Notes: generated by a model from the sequence alone, not told the origin. DNA of 64,000 nt from an uncultured Lachnospiraceae bacterium (GCA_902778165.1 CACYWQ010000004.1:1-64000), one strand, 5' to 3'; shown: positions 1 to 9,548, counted from the stretch's first letter. Translations and numbers: made by a program.

Positions 1-1053
1 AAGTTATATGTCGAGGATCTTACTGACGAATTCTGCGACGATTTCATCATGCCCTGTGTTAAGGCACATGCAGTATATGAGAATAAATATCTTCTCGGTA
101 CATCAATGGCAAGACCTGTTATTGCCAAGAAGCTTGTTGAGATAGCTCGTAAGGAAGGTGCTACGGCAATCTGTCACGGTGCTACAGGTAAGGGTAATGA
201 CCAGATCAGATTCGAACTCGGTATCAAGGCACTTGCTCCCGATCTTAAGATAATCGCCGCTTGGAGAGATCCCAAGTGGAATATGAATTCGCGTGAAGAA
301 GAGATTGAATACTGCAGAGCTCATGGAATCAACCTTCCTTTCTCGGCAGATTCAAGCTACAGCCGTGACCGTAACTTATGGCATATATCTCATGAGGGTC
401 TTGAACTTGAAGATCCGGCTAATGAACCTAACTACGAGCATCTTCTCGTGCTCGGTGTAACACCCGAGAAGGCTCCCGATGAAGGTGAGTATATTACGAT
501 GACGTTTGAGAAGGGTATTCCTACTTCATTAAACGGTAAGAAGATGAAGGTGTCAGAGATCATTACAGAGCTTAATAAGCTTGGCGGTAAGCACGGAATA
601 GGAATTGTTGACATAGTTGAGAACAGAGTTGTAGGAATGAAGAGCCGTGGCGTATATGAGACACCCGGCGGAACAATCCTCTATGAAGCTCACCAGCAGT
701 TAGAGGAACTTATCCTTGACAGAGATACATATGCTCTTAAGGCTGATCTTGGTGCCAAGTTTGCACAGGTTGTATATGAAGGTAAGTGGTTTACACCTCT
801 TCGCGAAGCCATCCAGGCATTTATTGACAGCACACAGCAGTATGTAACCGGTGAGGTTAAAATGAAGTTATATAAGGGTAATATCATCAAGGCCGGTACA
901 ACATCACCGTATTCGCTTTATAATGAGAGCATTGCTTCATTTACTACAGGTGATATGTACGATCATCATGACGCAGAAGGATTCATTAATCTCTTCGGTC
1001 TTTCAACCAAAGTCAGAGCGCTTAAGATGCAGGAAGCCGGAGAACTTAAGTAA
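1..1053 (+). CDS. argG: Argininosuccinate synthase, 5' end outside window
   Basis: This enzyme joins citrulline and aspartate with ATP to make argininosuccinate, the penultimate step of arginine synthesis in the cytoplasm. The frame is open from base 1, and the first visible residues ([11 protein letters not shown]) align with roughly residue 60 of a normal ~400-residue ArgG, so about 60 N-terminal residues including the ATP P-loop are missing. The visible part has the conserved LGTSMARP segment, the substrate-binding [13 protein letters not shown] segment and a complete C-terminus. The ATG at 49 is internal and is not the start. A strong hairpin terminator follows 27 bases after the stop, so argG ends its own transcript although arginine genes continue downstream. 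Confidence 0.96.
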   Translation, partial: KLYVEDLTDEFCDDFIMPCVKAHAVYENKYLLGTSMARPVIAKKLVEIARKEGATAICHGATGKGNDQIRFELGIKALAPDLKIIAAWRDPKWNMNSREEEIEYCRAHGINLPFSADSSYSRDRNLWHISHEGLELEDPANEPNYEHLLVLGVTPEKAPDEGEYITMTFEKGIPTSLNGKKMKVSEIITELNKLGGKHGIGIVDIVENRVVGMKSRGVYETPGGTILYEAHQQLEELILDRDTYALKADLGAKFAQVVYEGKWFTPLREAIQAFIDSTQQYVTGEVKMKLYKGNIIKAGTTSPYSLYNESIASFTTGDMYDHHDAEGFINLFGLSTKVRALKMQEAGELK

Positions 1054-1080
1054 GCTTCCCACAAACCGATTGCAATTTAC

Positions 1081-1108
1081 GGTCCGCGGTATTTCCGCGG
1101 ACCTTTTT
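1081..1108 (+). terminator. Rho-independent terminator after argG
   Basis: A perfect 9-bp GC-rich stem (GGTCCGCGG / CCGCGGACC) with a 5-base loop is followed directly by five T residues. It lies between argG and the GNAT gene and argues that the following genes use another promoter or read-through. Confidence 0.9.
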
Positions 1109-1160
1109 GTTGAAAAACCAGCGCTTTTCAGTTATGATATTACTTTGGAGATGTATGAAT

Positions 1161-1607
1161 ATGATTGTACGAACAATGAATATAGAGGACTATGAACAGG
1201 TTAAGGTCTTATGGCACAAGATCAAAGGATTTGCCATAAGAAGTGTTGATGATTCCTATGAAGGAATAGACAGATTCCTTAAGCGCAACCCCGGATGCAG
1301 TGTAGTCGCACTGGAGGATGAGCACATTGTCGGTGCTATTCTGTGCGGGCATGACGGAAGAAGAGGATGCCTGTATCATGTATGTGTTGATCCTGAGTAC
1401 AGACTTCGCGGAATTGGCAAATCGATGGTGGTTCATTGTATGCAGGCACTTCAGTCTGAGGGCATCAATAAGGTGAGCCTTATAGCATTTACCAAGAATG
1501 ATATCGGTAATGCTTTCTGGAAAGAGATAGGCTGGACGAAGCGAGAGGATCTTAATTACTACGATTTCACACTTAATACCGAGAATATAGTTAATTTTAT
1601 TGAATGA
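1161..1607 (+). CDS. GNAT-family N-acetyltransferase
   Basis: A 148-residue protein with the GNAT fold: an N-terminal MIVRTMNIEDYE strand-helix, a central HVCVDPEYRLRGIGKSMV segment carrying the acetyl-CoA pyrophosphate loop (R-L-R-G-I-G), and a C-terminal NAFWKEIGW segment typical of the family. It resembles YpeA/RimI-like small acetyltransferases. GGAG at 1147-1150 can serve ATG 1155 (spacing 4) or ATG 1161 (spacing 10). I prefer 1161 because family members begin this way, but 1155 would add only two residues. The longer frame upstream runs into the argG terminator and is rejected. It ends 16 bases before argJ, so it is probably cotranscribed with the arginine genes. The substrate is unknown. 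A role in acetylglutamate supply is possible but not shown. Confidence 0.82.
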   Translation: MIVRTMNIEDYEQVKVLWHKIKGFAIRSVDDSYEGIDRFLKRNPGCSVVALEDEHIVGAILCGHDGRRGCLYHVCVDPEYRLRGIGKSMVVHCMQALQSEGINKVSLIAFTKNDIGNAFWKEIGWTKREDLNYYDFTLNTENIVNFIE

Positions 1608-1623
1608 TCATTTCGGAGGAAAC

Positions 1624-2847
1624 ATGGAGACGATTAAAGGCGGAGTGACAGCTGCCAAGGGATTTGAGGCAGCATCGTTGGCAGCAGGAATCAAATATAA
1701 GGGCAGAGAAGATATGGCGATGATTTTCTCAAGAACACCTTGTGTGTGCGCCGGAACCTTTACGACCAATGTTGTTAAGGCTGCATGTGTACTCTGGGAT
1801 AGGGATATTGTGCAATCCGGCAATCCCATGCATGCCGTGGTGATCAATTCCGGAATAGCCAACGCCTGCACGGGCAATGAGGGATTTGAAGCCTGTATTC
1901 TTACTGCGGAAGCAGTGGAAGAATCACTGGGTGTTCCGCATGATACCGTAGCCGTAGCATCAACCGGCGTTATCGGTATGCAATTACCTATTGATAAGAT
2001 TGTCGACGGAGTCGGCGCAATGAGTAAGGTGTTATCCGATTCCATAGAGGCGGGAGAGTTCGCCTCGAAGGCTATAATGACCACGGATACCGTCAATAAG
2101 GAAGTCGCTGTCAGTTTTACCATAGGCGGTAAGGAAGTAACCATGGGCGCAATGAGCAAGGGTTCGGGAATGATTCATCCTAATATGTGTACGATGCTTG
2201 GATTTATCACAACGGATCTTGCTATAGACAAGAAACTGTTACAGAAGGCATTAAGCGAGGTCGTTAAGGATACATTCAATATGATTACGGTTGACGGCGA
2301 TACGTCCACTAATGATACTCTGCTTATAATGGCCAACGGACTTGCAGGCAATCCCAAAATTGACAAAGAAAGTGATGATTATGTGACATTTAAGTCGGCG
2401 CTTTATTATGTGTGCGAATTCCTTGCGCGCAAAATGGCTGCCGACGGAGAAGGCGCAAGTAAGTTATTTACGGCCAAGGTGGTGAATGCAAGATCCAAGG
2501 AAGATGCGAGAATCTTAGCGCGTGCCGTTGTCGGATCGAACTTATCCAAGGCTGCGATATACGGCTGTGATGCCAACTTCGGAAGATTCTTGTGCGCCAT
2601 GGGATATTCGGGTGCGGATTTCGATCAGGAGAAGGTCGAACTGTATTTTGAAAGTGAAGTGGGCAAACTTAAAGTGTTTGACAGGGGTTCGCTTCCTGCG
2701 TTTGCTGAAGATACGGCAACGGAGATTATGAAAGCGCCTGAAGTGACGGTGCTTATTGATATGAATGATGGCAATGCCACGGCCACGGCTTGGGGTTGCG
2801 ATTTGACTGAGAAATATGTGGAGATTAATGCCGATTACAGATCTTAG
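1624..2847 (+). CDS. argJ: Glutamate N-acetyltransferase (ornithine acetyltransferase)
   Basis: ArgJ transfers the acetyl group from N-acetylornithine to glutamate, closing the acetyl cycle of arginine synthesis. Some members also use acetyl-CoA. The 407-residue length matches the family. ArgJ proteins cleave themselves before a threonine in a KGSGMIxPNM-x-T motif. Here the motif reads KGSGMIHPNMCT, which places the nucleophile at Thr190 and gives alpha and beta chains of about 189 and 218 residues. The usual residue before the Thr is Ala; here it is Cys. The start is ATG 1624, with GGAGG at 1615-1619. Whether the enzyme is mono- or bifunctional cannot be read from sequence. argC is not seen between this gene and its neighbours. 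Confidence 0.95.
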   Translation: METIKGGVTAAKGFEAASLAAGIKYKGREDMAMIFSRTPCVCAGTFTTNVVKAACVLWDRDIVQSGNPMHAVVINSGIANACTGNEGFEACILTAEAVEESLGVPHDTVAVASTGVIGMQLPIDKIVDGVGAMSKVLSDSIEAGEFASKAIMTTDTVNKEVAVSFTIGGKEVTMGAMSKGSGMIHPNMCTMLGFITTDLAIDKKLLQKALSEVVKDTFNMITVDGDTSTNDTLLIMANGLAGNPKIDKESDDYVTFKSALYYVCEFLARKMAADGEGASKLFTAKVVNARSKEDARILARAVVGSNLSKAAIYGCDANFGRFLCAMGYSGADFDQEKVELYFESEVGKLKVFDRGSLPAFAEDTATEIMKAPEVTVLIDMNDGNATATAWGCDLTEKYVEINADYRS

Positions 2848-2884
2848 GTAAAAGGCATAAAGTAAGCGAAAGGTGAAGTGAGAA

Positions 2885-3772
2885 ATGCAACAGACAGAGA
2901 TGGACGAATTGCTTAAGAAAGCGGAAGTACTTATAGAGGCACTTCCTTATATCCAGCAGTTTAACAGAAAGATTATAGTGGTTAAATACGGCGGTTCGGC
3001 CATGAGCAATGAGGAATTGCAGAAGAACGTGATTAAAGACGTGACACTGCTTAAACTTGTCGGATTCAAACCCATAATCGTACACGGCGGCGGTAAGGCC
3101 ATAAGTAAATGGGTAGAGAAGTCGGGTAAAGAGCCTAAGTTTATAAACGGACTCAGAGTAACCGATGAGGATACCATGGAGATAGCCGAGATGGTACTTG
3201 GCAGAGTGGGTAAGAATCTTGTCCGCATGGTAGAGGAACTCGGCGTCAGAGCTGTCAGTATCTCGGGCAAGGACGGCGGATTGCTTAAGTGTGATAAGAA
3301 GTTATCAGACGGTCAGGATATAGGATTTGTCGGCGATGTTAAGTCGGTTGATCCTAAGATCATATACGATCTGTTGGAGACGGATTTCCTTCCCATTGTT
3401 GCTCCGATAGGACTTGATGATGATTTTAATACATACAATATCAATGCCGATGATGCCGCATGTGCTATAGCCAAGGCGGTGGGTGCCAATAAGCTTGTAT
3501 TCCTTACGGATACCGAGGGACTGTACAGAGACTTTAATGATAAGTCCAGCTTTATATCAAGAATAACCGCATCGGATGCGGATAAGCTTATATCAGACGG
3601 TATGATAGGCGGAGGAATGTTACCTAAGCTTGCGGGTTGTACGGAAGCTGTCAAGAACGGTGTAAGTAACGTGCATATATTGGACGGCAGAATACCTCAC
3701 AGTATGTTGCTTGAGATATTTACAAGCAAAGGTATCGGTACGATGATCATCCCTGATAATAAACAGAATTAA
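2885..3772 (+). CDS. argB: Acetylglutamate kinase
   Basis: It phosphorylates N-acetylglutamate, normally the controlled step of the pathway. The 295-residue amino acid kinase has the phosphate-binding KYGGSAM at residues 34-40 and HGGGKA near 67-72. An N-terminal helix with ALPYIQQF precedes the catalytic core, and a C-terminal TSKGIGTMI segment is present. In this family those two traits mark the arginine-sensitive, hexameric type, so feedback inhibition by arginine is likely (inference). The start is ATG 2885 after a GGTGAAGTGAG stretch, a moderate ribosome site. The stop lies 11 bases before the argD start. Confidence 0.95.
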   Translation: MQQTEMDELLKKAEVLIEALPYIQQFNRKIIVVKYGGSAMSNEELQKNVIKDVTLLKLVGFKPIIVHGGGKAISKWVEKSGKEPKFINGLRVTDEDTMEIAEMVLGRVGKNLVRMVEELGVRAVSISGKDGGLLKCDKKLSDGQDIGFVGDVKSVDPKIIYDLLETDFLPIVAPIGLDDDFNTYNINADDAACAIAKAVGANKLVFLTDTEGLYRDFNDKSSFISRITASDADKLISDGMIGGGMLPKLAGCTEAVKNGVSNVHILDGRIPHSMLLEIFTSKGIGTMIIPDNKQN

Positions 3773-3783
3773 TGAGGAAGAGA

Positions 3784-4971
3784 ATGAATAAGATTATTGA
3801 ACTTGCAGAAGAGAATATACTTCATACATATAACAGATATCAGATAGTGCTTGATCACGGCAAGGGAACAAGACTCTATGACAGTGAAGGTAAGGAATAC
3901 CTTGATTTCTTCTCAGGCATAGGTGTGTACGCCCTTGGTTACGGAGATAAGGAACTTAATGATGCGATCAAGGCGCAGGTTGATAAGCTTGTTCATTGTT
4001 CCAATCTATATTACAACGAGCCTGCAGCCAAGGCAGCTAAGAAGTTATGCGACCTTACGGGAATGGATAAAGTGTTCTTTACCAATTCAGGTGCTGAAGC
4101 TGTAGAAGGTGCGCTTAAGGCGGCCATTAAATATGCTTATCTTAAGGACGGAAGACATGATCATGAAATAATAGCTCTTGACCATTCTTTCCACGGAAGA
4201 ACGATAGGTGCGCTTGCCGTTACGGGTAAGGCTGCATACAGGGAGGACTTTGCACCTTTTGTGGCTGATGTTAAGTTCGGAAATATGAACGATCTTGATT
4301 CGGTTAAGAATCTTATTAATGACAGAACCTGTGCGATTATAATGGAGACAGTACAAGGTGAAGGCGGTATATATCCTGCGAATAAGGAATTCATAGAAGG
4401 CATATATAAGATATGTAATGAGAAGGATATTCTTCTTATTCTTGATGAGATACAGTGCGGATTATACAGAACAGGCAGTGTATATGCATGGCAGCAGTAT
4501 GATATCAAGCCCGATATAATGACAACTGCCAAGGCACTTGGTAACGGTGTGCCCATCGGTGCTTTTATCTTAAATAAAAAGGTAGCCGATTCTTCGCTTA
4601 AGGCAGGAGATCATGGTACGACATACGGAGGCAATCCGTTAGCGACCGCAACGGCGGGTAAGGTGCTTGAATTGCTTGAAAGCAGAAAGATACTTGATAA
4701 TGTACGTAATCTTACACCTTATCTTGAACAGAAGCTTGATGCGCTTGTTGATAAGTATGATTGTATCAAGGAACGCAGAGGAAGAGGCTTCATGCAGGGT
4801 CTTGAACTTACGGATGTTGCGCCGGGAGAGATCGTCAATAAGGGAATTGACAGAGGAATTCTTATGCTGACAGCGGGAACCAATGTATTAAGATTGCTTC
4901 CTCCGCTTGTTATCACTAAGGATGATATAAATAAGATGTATGAGATACTTGATGAGGTATTTGCTTCATGA
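3784..4971 (+). CDS. argD: Acetylornithine aminotransferase
   Basis: A PLP enzyme that converts N-acetylglutamate semialdehyde to N-acetylornithine with glutamate as amino donor. The 395 residues carry the class-III aminotransferase hallmarks: the NSGAEAVEGA phosphate-binding loop (about 101-110), the SFHGRT segment, the LDEIQCG motif (about 220-226) whose Asp contacts the PLP pyridine nitrogen, and TTAKALGNG with the Schiff-base lysine at about Lys250. I chose ATG 3784, with GAGGA 5-6 bases upstream, rather than ATG 3772, which overlaps the argB stop and has no ribosome site. The last bases overlap the next gene as ATGA. Confidence 0.94.
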   Translation: MNKIIELAEENILHTYNRYQIVLDHGKGTRLYDSEGKEYLDFFSGIGVYALGYGDKELNDAIKAQVDKLVHCSNLYYNEPAAKAAKKLCDLTGMDKVFFTNSGAEAVEGALKAAIKYAYLKDGRHDHEIIALDHSFHGRTIGALAVTGKAAYREDFAPFVADVKFGNMNDLDSVKNLINDRTCAIIMETVQGEGGIYPANKEFIEGIYKICNEKDILLILDEIQCGLYRTGSVYAWQQYDIKPDIMTTAKALGNGVPIGAFILNKKVADSSLKAGDHGTTYGGNPLATATAGKVLELLESRKILDNVRNLTPYLEQKLDALVDKYDCIKERRGRGFMQGLELTDVAPGEIVNKGIDRGILMLTAGTNVLRLLPPLVITKDDINKMYEILDEVFAS

Positions 4972-6500
4972 AGGAGAATAAGAGACTGATAGCCGTACTG
5001 ATATGTGCGGCTATGATTATAGGTGTGATCAGGGTAGGCCTTAAGCCTGCACCGGCAGTGGCGGAAGTCACGGATCACGAATATAATGATTCGCTTATAG
5101 TATGGTATACGGATGAATCAATGACGGATTATCTTAATGCCATGGCTGTTGAGTATCATGAAAAGGGCGGAATGAGAGTCCTTCCAAGATTACAGGCAAG
5201 CGGTGAATATATAGAATCGGTGTATAAGAATTCCGTATCTAAGGAAGATGCACCCGATGTGTATATACTAAGCAACGACGCGCTTGAGAAGGCATATCTG
5301 TCGGGATGTGCCGCAATAGTTGATAAAAAGGGTGATTGTCTTAATACTTCGAATTTCCCGGAAGCTGCACTTGATGCCGTGACTTATAAGGGTAATAAAG
5401 TCGGATATCCGTATTATTTCGAGACATGCGCACTTGTATACAACAGGACATACCTTAGGGAGATGATTACCAATAAGGTCCTTGCAGAGACTGCCAAGGA
5501 ACCTGAGGAAAGTAATGAGGGTGAAGAGACGCCTTCGGAAGAGGAACCGGTTGAAGTTATTCCGACAGAGGGGACGCCTGAATTTGATGAATATATAGAG
5601 AATAAGATAGATGAAGCCATCCCTTCAACATTTGATGAACTCTTGGCTTTTGCCGACAGTTATGATGCACCCGAGAAGGTTGAGGGTATGTTTAAATGGG
5701 ATGTAAGAGATGTGTTTTTTAACTATTTCTTCATCGGCAATTATATTAACGTCGGCGGTAAATGCGGAGATGATGCAGGTACGATGGATGTGTACAACAT
5801 CGATGCGATACGAGCGATGACATTATTCCAGAGTCTTAACAGTTTCTTTGCGTTTGAGTCAAGCGATGTAACATACAATCAGGTCGTGGATGAATTCAAA
5901 GAGGGTAAGCTTGTATTCGCCACTGCAACATCCGATATAGTCGGAAGACTTGCCGAAGCGGCAGAGGCCGGAGAATTTGAATATGAATACGGTCTGGCAA
6001 TGATACCTGATATAAGCGAAGATATGGTGAGCAGAAGCTTATCCGTTACCGAGGCGATAGTTGTAAACGCATATTCCGATAAAGGTGATGAGGCAGAGAA
6101 ATTTGCGAGATTCTTAACCTGTCAGAATGCGGGCGGACTGTATGAACGAACAGGTAAACTCCCGTCAGCACTTAATGCAATAGATTATGGTGCGGATGCA
6201 AGATATGCTTATCTTAAGGCTTTTGCAGATGAGTATTCCTATTCCGTTCCTATGCCCAAACTAATGACAACATCCAATTATTGGCTGTTGCTTGAGGATG
6301 CATTTGCGGGTGTTTGGTCCGGCAAGGATGCATCGGGAACGCTCAAAAAACTTGCAGAGCAGTTATCGGCACAGATTAGCGGTGAGAATGTACTGCTTGA
6401 ATACATAATGCTTCCTAAGGAAGTTGAGGAAGTTGAATACTTAGACGAAGATGCGTTGTCTAAACAGGCCAAAGATGAGGACGGGAATCAGAGTCAGTAG
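4968..6500 (+). CDS. Extracellular solute-binding protein (family 1-like)
   Basis: A 510-residue exported protein. Residues 1-33 form a signal sequence or anchor (basic start, hydrophobic ICAAMIIGVI, then APAVAEV). There is no clear lipobox cysteine, so it may be released or held by the uncleaved helix. The mature part (DSLIVWYTDESMTDYLNAM, then EDAPDVYILSND) has the look of sugar-type ABC binding proteins, with the typical central EAIVVNAYSD segment. A strongly acidic, Pro/Glu-rich linker occupies about residues 175-215, and the C-terminus is acidic. Its ATG overlaps the argD stop (ATGA), implying translational coupling to arginine biosynthesis. No permease or ATPase genes follow, so the ligand and partner are unknown. 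Confidence 0.8.
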   Translation: MKENKRLIAVLICAAMIIGVIRVGLKPAPAVAEVTDHEYNDSLIVWYTDESMTDYLNAMAVEYHEKGGMRVLPRLQASGEYIESVYKNSVSKEDAPDVYILSNDALEKAYLSGCAAIVDKKGDCLNTSNFPEAALDAVTYKGNKVGYPYYFETCALVYNRTYLREMITNKVLAETAKEPEESNEGEETPSEEEPVEVIPTEGTPEFDEYIENKIDEAIPSTFDELLAFADSYDAPEKVEGMFKWDVRDVFFNYFFIGNYINVGGKCGDDAGTMDVYNIDAIRAMTLFQSLNSFFAFESSDVTYNQVVDEFKEGKLVFATATSDIVGRLAEAAEAGEFEYEYGLAMIPDISEDMVSRSLSVTEAIVVNAYSDKGDEAEKFARFLTCQNAGGLYERTGKLPSALNAIDYGADARYAYLKAFADEYSYSVPMPKLMTTSNYWLLLEDAFAGVWSGKDASGTLKKLAEQLSAQISGENVLLEYIMLPKEVEEVEYLDEDALSKQAKDEDGNQSQ

Positions 6501-6524
6501 CTGTGATTTTTCATAAAAATACGG

Positions 6525-6553
6525 TTGCACATGATACGCATATCGGATATAAT
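6525..6553 (+). promoter_or_regulatory. Sigma-A-type promoter for the comEA-comEC unit
   Basis: TTGCAC (6525-6530), a 17-base spacer and a consensus TATAAT (6548-6553). It is correctly placed for a leader of about 45 bases before the comEA start. Confidence 0.75.
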
Positions 6554-6574
6554 TGTCATGTCATAGGGAAGACC

Positions 6575-6596
6575 CGCTTCCGATGATCGGGAAGCG
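6575..6596 (+). promoter_or_regulatory. Hairpin abutting the comEA ribosome site
   Basis: A 7-bp inverted repeat (CGCTTCC 6575-6581, GGAAGCG 6590-6596) has an 8-base loop. Its last base is the first base of GAGG (6596-6599), the ribosome site of comEA. There is no T tract, so it is not a terminator. It could affect translation initiation. Confidence 0.4.
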
Positions 6597-6604
6597 AGGT
6601 ATCA

Positions 6605-7351
6605 ATGATTAACATATATAACAGAATACCGATTAAGTGTCGAATAAGAATAAGAAGCCTTGTGCAATACACAGGGCTCTTAGTGTCCCTATGGATATCT
6701 TTGATGTCACTTGTATTTACGGGCTGCGGAGAAAAGGCTGTATTATATGAGATAGCAGATGAGACAGCGGAAGCGGAAGTATCAGATAGTGAATCTGTTT
6801 CTGAGGGGGAAGAATTCGTTGTGCCGCAAGATGAACCTGTAACTGAAGATGAGGGTCAGATGCTTGTAGTCTTCTTATGCGGCGCTGTAAATAATCCGGG
6901 AGTATATGAACTTGGGACTGACAGCCGCATTATAGACGGAATCAATCAAGCCGGCGGATTCAGAGAAGATGCGAGCATAGATGCGCTTAATCTTGCTATG
7001 GAGGTAACGGACGGCAGCAGAATATATGTACCTACGGTAGATGAGGTTGAATCCGTTACAGAGGATCACGACAAAGATAATGTGAGACCGGACTTATCGA
7101 ATACGTATATATCGAATGCAGGGAGCATAAGCGGCGGCACAGGACAAGATTTAAGTGAAGGCAAGATAAATATCAATACGGCTGATGAGACGCTTCTTAC
7201 GTCGTTATCAGGAATAGGGCCAAACAGAGCCAAGGCAATTATCGCATACAGAGAAGAACATGGAGGATTTAACACCATTGAGGATCTTATGAATGTAAGC
7301 GGGATAGGTCAGGCAAGTTTTGATAAACTTAAGGATGATATCACAGTATAA
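6605..7351 (+). CDS. comEA: ComEA-like helix-hairpin-helix DNA-uptake lipoprotein
   Basis: ComEA binds incoming double-stranded DNA outside the membrane and passes it to ComEC. This 248-residue protein has a signal sequence ending in a lipobox (FTGC, Cys41), an acidic linker, an SLBB-type domain (GAVNNPGVYEL onward, about 95-155) and a C-terminal DNA-binding helix-hairpin-helix pair (INTADETLLTSLSGIG at about 187, then LMNVSGIG). The domain order is standard for ComEA. The lipoprotein signal is less usual, since the Bacillus protein uses a transmembrane anchor. ATG 6605 has GAGG at 6596-6599. It heads a run of genes ending in comEC, but a two-component pair and a GerMN protein lie between. 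Confidence 0.88.
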   Translation: MINIYNRIPIKCRIRIRSLVQYTGLLVSLWISLMSLVFTGCGEKAVLYEIADETAEAEVSDSESVSEGEEFVVPQDEPVTEDEGQMLVVFLCGAVNNPGVYELGTDSRIIDGINQAGGFREDASIDALNLAMEVTDGSRIYVPTVDEVESVTEDHDKDNVRPDLSNTYISNAGSISGGTGQDLSEGKININTADETLLTSLSGIGPNRAKAIIAYREEHGGFNTIEDLMNVSGIGQASFDKLKDDITV

Positions 7352-7371
7352 GTGTGTTAAATGAGGGAAAT

Positions 7372-8058
7372 ATGAGCAGGATTTTGGTTGTTGATGACGA
7401 GAAACTTATAGTTAAGGGACTTAAGTTTGCATTGGAACAGGACGGCATGGAGGTCGACTGTGCTTATGACGGAGCAGAAGCGGTAGAGTTCGTGAGGGCC
7501 AATACTTACGATTTGGTATTGCTTGATGTTATGCTTCCCAAACTTACGGGATTTGAGGCTTGTAAAGAAATAAGAGAGTTTTCGGATGTCCCAATTATTA
7601 TGTTAACCGCAAAGGGTGAAGATGAGGATAAGATATCCGGACTTGAATTCGGTGCGGATGACTATATGACCAAGCCTTTTAACGTACTTGAAGTTAAAGC
7701 CAGAATCAAAGCAATAATGAGGCGTGTGTCGAATAAGAATTCGGGAGGCAGAGCGCCTGAAGTCATTAATTGCGGTAAGCTTAATATGATGACGGATTCA
7801 AGAAGAGTAACCGTTGACGGAGTCGAAATAAGATTAACATCCAAGGAATTCGATATTCTTAAGTTGCTTCTGTGCAATCCGGGGAAGATATACAACAGGG
7901 ATGATCTGCTTAAGGCCATATGGGGCAGCGGTACTCCGGCTGATGCACGTACCGTGGATGTGCATGTAAGAAGGCTTAGAGAGAAGATAGAAGAAGATCC
8001 CGGTAATCCTGAGTATGTGTTCACGAAATGGGGTTGCGGATACTATAACAAGAGATAA
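7372..8058 (+). CDS. OmpR/PhoB-family response regulator
   Basis: A 228-residue DNA-binding regulator. The receiver domain (1-115) has the acidic pair Asp8/Asp9, the phosphoacceptor Asp52 in LVLLDVMLP, Thr79 and Lys101 in MTKPF. The winged-helix domain (about 130-225) ends with the typical VDVHVRRLREKI and KWGCGYY wing. ATG 7372 has GAGGGA five bases upstream; the in-frame ATG at 7354 lacks one. It is followed 5 bases later by its presumed kinase. It lies inside the comEA-comEC run, which suggests but does not prove that it controls competence or envelope functions. Confidence 0.93.
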   Translation: MSRILVVDDEKLIVKGLKFALEQDGMEVDCAYDGAEAVEFVRANTYDLVLLDVMLPKLTGFEACKEIREFSDVPIIMLTAKGEDEDKISGLEFGADDYMTKPFNVLEVKARIKAIMRRVSNKNSGGRAPEVINCGKLNMMTDSRRVTVDGVEIRLTSKEFDILKLLLCNPGKIYNRDDLLKAIWGSGTPADARTVDVHVRRLREKIEEDPGNPEYVFTKWGCGYYNKR

Positions 8059-8063
8059 GACAA

Positions 8064-9548
8064 GTGAGCATAGGCAAGAGAGTAGAATCCATATACAGAG
8101 GCTCTGTATCCAAGATAAGCGGATTAAGAATAATGCGAAGTTTCAGATTCAGAATATTCTTAATGCTGCTTGTGGTGGGTATTATTCCGGCTGTCATCGT
8201 CAGGACGGCGATTCTGTCAAGTTATGAAGACAGAGCCATAAGTGTTCGTGAATCTGAGGTAATGAACCAACTCTCAATCATTGCCAACCACCTTATTACA
8301 TATAACTATATGGGTGATCCGTCCAATGAAGCCGTTAATGCCGAGTTGGAACAGATGTCCAATCTATACGACGGTCGTATCCTCATAATCGGAGGGAATT
8401 TCAAGGCAATCAAAGATACCAACGGAGTCAGTATGGGTAAGACTATCATATCCGAAGAAGTAATTAAATGCTTCAAAGGACAGAAGGTAGTTAATTACGA
8501 TGCCAAGAACGGTTATATAGAGATGACTACTCCCATCAATGAGACGATTACCGATGAGGAGACGGGTCGTGATATAGATGTAGTGCGTGGTGTTATGTTA
8601 ACCAGCGTATCTACGGATACCTTGGCTACGACACTTAAGATACTAAGCCGTGTTGCATGGACTATCGATATAGTCATGATGGTTATTATATTTGCACTTG
8701 CCATGCTGTTTTCAAGGATATTAACCAAGCCGTTTAATAAGGTTACCGAGGCTATAAGCGAGGTTAAGGAAGGCTTCTCTACAGAGGCACTCTCTGTTCC
8801 GGATTATGCAGAGACAGAGCATATCGTAGAGGCATTTAATATGGTGCTTAAGCGAATGAGAGCTCTTGATGAATCCAGACAGGAATTCGTATCTAATGTT
8901 TCGCATGAACTTAAGACTCCCATTACATCCATGAAGATATTGGCAGAGTCTTTGATGGGAAGCGAAGACGTTCCCAACGAACTGTATCGTGAATTCATGG
9001 AAGATATCGTGGGTGAGATTGACAGGGAGGATAAGATAATATCGGACCTTCTGACATTGGTTAAGCTTGATAAAACCAATACAAGCATTAATCCCTCACA
9101 GACCAATATCAATGAAATGATGGAGCAGATACTCAAAAGGCTTAAGCCGATTGCTTCACTTAACAATGTTGAGCTTATACTTGAAAGTGAAAGAGAAGTT
9201 GTGGCAAATGTCGATGAAGTCAAACTGAATCTGGCATTTACCAACCTTATAGAGAATGCGATTAAGTATAACAAACAGGACGGAAGCGTACATGTCGCGC
9301 TTGATTGCGATCATCAATTCTTCACGGTTACAGTTAAGGATACGGGAATAGGAATTCCGGAAGAAGAGATTGAGCATATATTTGAACGATTCTACAGAGT
9401 GGATAAGTCCCATTCAAGAGAGATAGGCGGAACGGGACTGGGATTGTCCATTGCAAGAAATATTATCATTATGCACAGGGGTACGATTAGTGTTGAGAGT
9501 ACTCCGGGAGAGTATTCCGTATTTACCGTAAAGGTACCGATGTTATGA
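8064..9548 (+). CDS. Membrane sensor histidine kinase
   Basis: A 494-residue kinase, the partner of the preceding regulator. Order: cytoplasmic N-tail, TM helix at about 31-52, an extracellular sensor of about 145 residues, a second TM helix at about 201-219, a HAMP linker, a HisKA helix with the phosphorylated His281 in SNVSHELKTPI, then the ATPase domain with N-box (NLIENAIKYN), G1 (DTGIGIP), F-box (FERFYR) and G2 (GGTGLGLS). The layout is that of WalK/PhoR/ResE-type kinases. The start is GTG 8064 with only a weak AAGA upstream; an internal ATG at residue 24 is a possible alternative. The signal sensed is unknown. Confidence 0.92.
   Translation: MSIGKRVESIYRGSVSKISGLRIMRSFRFRIFLMLLVVGIIPAVIVRTAILSSYEDRAISVRESEVMNQLSIIANHLITYNYMGDPSNEAVNAELEQMSNLYDGRILIIGGNFKAIKDTNGVSMGKTIISEEVIKCFKGQKVVNYDAKNGYIEMTTPINETITDEETGRDIDVVRGVMLTSVSTDTLATTLKILSRVAWTIDIVMMVIIFALAMLFSRILTKPFNKVTEAISEVKEGFSTEALSVPDYAETEHIVEAFNMVLKRMRALDESRQEFVSNVSHELKTPITSMKILAESLMGSEDVPNELYREFMEDIVGEIDREDKIISDLLTLVKLDKTNTSINPSQTNINEMMEQILKRLKPIASLNNVELILESEREVVANVDEVKLNLAFTNLIENAIKYNKQDGSVHVALDCDHQFFTVTVKDTGIGIPEEEIEHIFERFYRVDKSHSREIGGTGLGLSIARNIIIMHRGTISVESTPGEYSVFTVKVPML

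Noticed and set aside
1608-2159. 183-codon open frame on the minus strand inside argJ
   Set aside because: It is antisense to a clear gene, with low-complexity Thr/Ala/Ser composition and no start signal.
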